Position numbers and translations under genes: made by a program. 5,739 nucleotides of DNA from Piscirickettsiaceae bacterium. GTDB taxonomy: Bacteria > Pseudomonadota > Gammaproteobacteria > Thiomicrospirales > Thiomicrospiraceae. Below the pieces are notes generated by a model. That model made no database searches. It saw only the letters and a list, made by a program, of their open reading frames with translations, and had not been told where the DNA came from. The stretch covers positions 1-5,739 of the forward strand of contig JAASTL010000083.1 in assembly GCA_021767305.1 (NCBI GenBank). Direction: 5' to 3'. Positions 5,197 through 5,739 of this stretch are shown here, piece by piece (within the stretch, counting starts at the first letter, position 1; each line of letters starts with the position of its first letter).

Positions 5197-5739
5197 TTAT
5201 TGAATTTCGGTTAGGCTCGGTAAATCACCTTTGGCTTCGGCAATTTCGCGTGCTGCCGCAAGCAGTGCCAAGCGTGCAATCACACCATAAGCGTAGAAAC
5301 GGTTTGGACTGGCATCTGGGTTTTGGGTTTCATCCGGCAGCACACAAGACTCTTCAAACGATAGAGGTTCAAAGTGCATGCCAGGAGAGTTGAGGTTGTC
5401 GGTAGCACTTTTACCGGTGTGCACGCGGTAGAAACCACCAATGACTTGGCTACCAATCATATAAACCACCGGTTCAGCGACCGCCTCATCAATGGTTTCG
5501 TAGGTGTAAACACCTTCTTGAACCAGCATCTGTTCGACTTGCAGTCCCTCTTTTACCGATGACATCTTATTACGTTGTTTACGGTTTAGATTGAGAACAT
5601 CATCCGCGCTATTAACCGACATAATCGCCATGCCATAGGTTCCGCTGTCAGATTTAACAATAACAAACGGCTCACTGTCGATATCGTGGGTGTTGTAGTA
5701 TTCTTGCGTCTCTTCTAGAACACTGTTTACCGCTTGAGC
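5197..5739 (-). CDS. gshA: Glutamate-cysteine ligase, Acidithiobacillus-type GshA, C-terminal part
   Basis: The reading frame is open to the window edge, so the true start lies outside. The visible part is 180 residues of a protein normally about 430-450 long. An internal ATG at 5631 is not the start, because conserved sequence continues upstream of it. Recognisable segments are FVIVKSDSGTYGMAIMSV (25-42 of the visible part), VVYMIGSQVIGGFYRVHTGK (91-110), NLNSPGMHFEPL (115-126) and RFYAYGVIARLALLAAA (147-163). These match the GshA family first described from Acidithiobacillus (Pfam GshA, PF08886, recalled from memory). That family differs from the E. coli GshA type and has ATP-grasp-like features. 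It makes gamma-glutamylcysteine from glutamate, cysteine and ATP, the substrate of the adjacent GshB. Placement in this family is by recognition of motifs. Confidence 0.9.
   Translation of the reverse strand, partial: AQAVNSVLEETQEYYNTHDIDSEPFVIVKSDSGTYGMAIMSVNSADDVLNLNRKQRNKMSSVKEGLQVEQMLVQEGVYTYETIDEAVAEPVVYMIGSQVIGGFYRVHTGKSATDNLNSPGMHFEPLSFEESCVLPDETQNPDASPNRFYAYGVIARLALLAAAREIAEAKGDLPSLTEIQ

Noticed and set aside
5197..5631. A complete 144-residue gene starting at ATG 5631
   Set aside because: The frame stays open to the window edge and conserved GshA residues (FVIVKSDSGTYG) lie upstream of this Met, so it is an internal Met of a longer gene.
1..5739. Defence, secretion, mobile or otherwise novel gene system
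   Set aside because: All eight genes fall in recognised housekeeping families in a conserved order; no transposase, integrase, CRISPR-like array or orphan gene is visible.

Overview
The window is a compact bacterial chromosomal segment. It carries eight protein genes, all on the minus strand, so transcription runs from high to low coordinates. The two outermost genes are cut by the window edges. No mobile element, CRISPR array, tRNA or rRNA is visible, and nothing supports a previously undescribed system. This is core metabolism in a conserved arrangement. The protein families (AlgH/YqgE, RuvX, PyrR, PyrB with an inactive PyrC-like partner, long-form GshB, and the Acidithiobacillus-type GshA) point to a gammaproteobacterium. 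That GshA type, together with moderate GC judged by eye, makes a sulfur-oxidising Thiomicrospira/Hydrogenovibrio/Thiomicrorhabdus-like bacterium a reasonable but unproven guess.

Region 5739-4189 is the glutathione module: the C-terminal 180 residues of glutamate-cysteine ligase (GshA), then glutathione synthetase (GshB) after a 48-base gap. Region 4160-3090 is an ApbE-type FMN transferase lipoprotein. It starts 28 bases after gshB, with a GTG codon and no clear ribosome binding site.

Region 3089-2991 is the only real intergenic space (99 bases). It holds a short CTAATG tandem repeat, an 8-bp perfect palindrome, and an extended -10 promoter (TGC-TATAAT) placed so that the transcript should begin at or next to the algH start codon. 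I see no classical terminator there.

Region 2990-1 is a tightly packed run: algH, ruvX (8-base overlap), pyrR (30-base gap), pyrB (ATGA overlap) and a pyrC-like gene (ATGA overlap, strong AGGAGG site). The PyrC-like protein has lost the HxH metal ligands and the substrate arginine. It is therefore expected to be the structural, non-catalytic partner that pseudomonad-type aspartate transcarbamoylase needs, and a true dihydroorotase should be encoded elsewhere. PyrR has no attenuator-like leader in front of it, so its regulatory mode, if any, is not visible. The order gshB - (one variable gene) - algH - ruvX - pyrR - pyrB - pyrC' is, from memory, the order in Pseudomonas, where tonB rather than apbE fills the variable slot.
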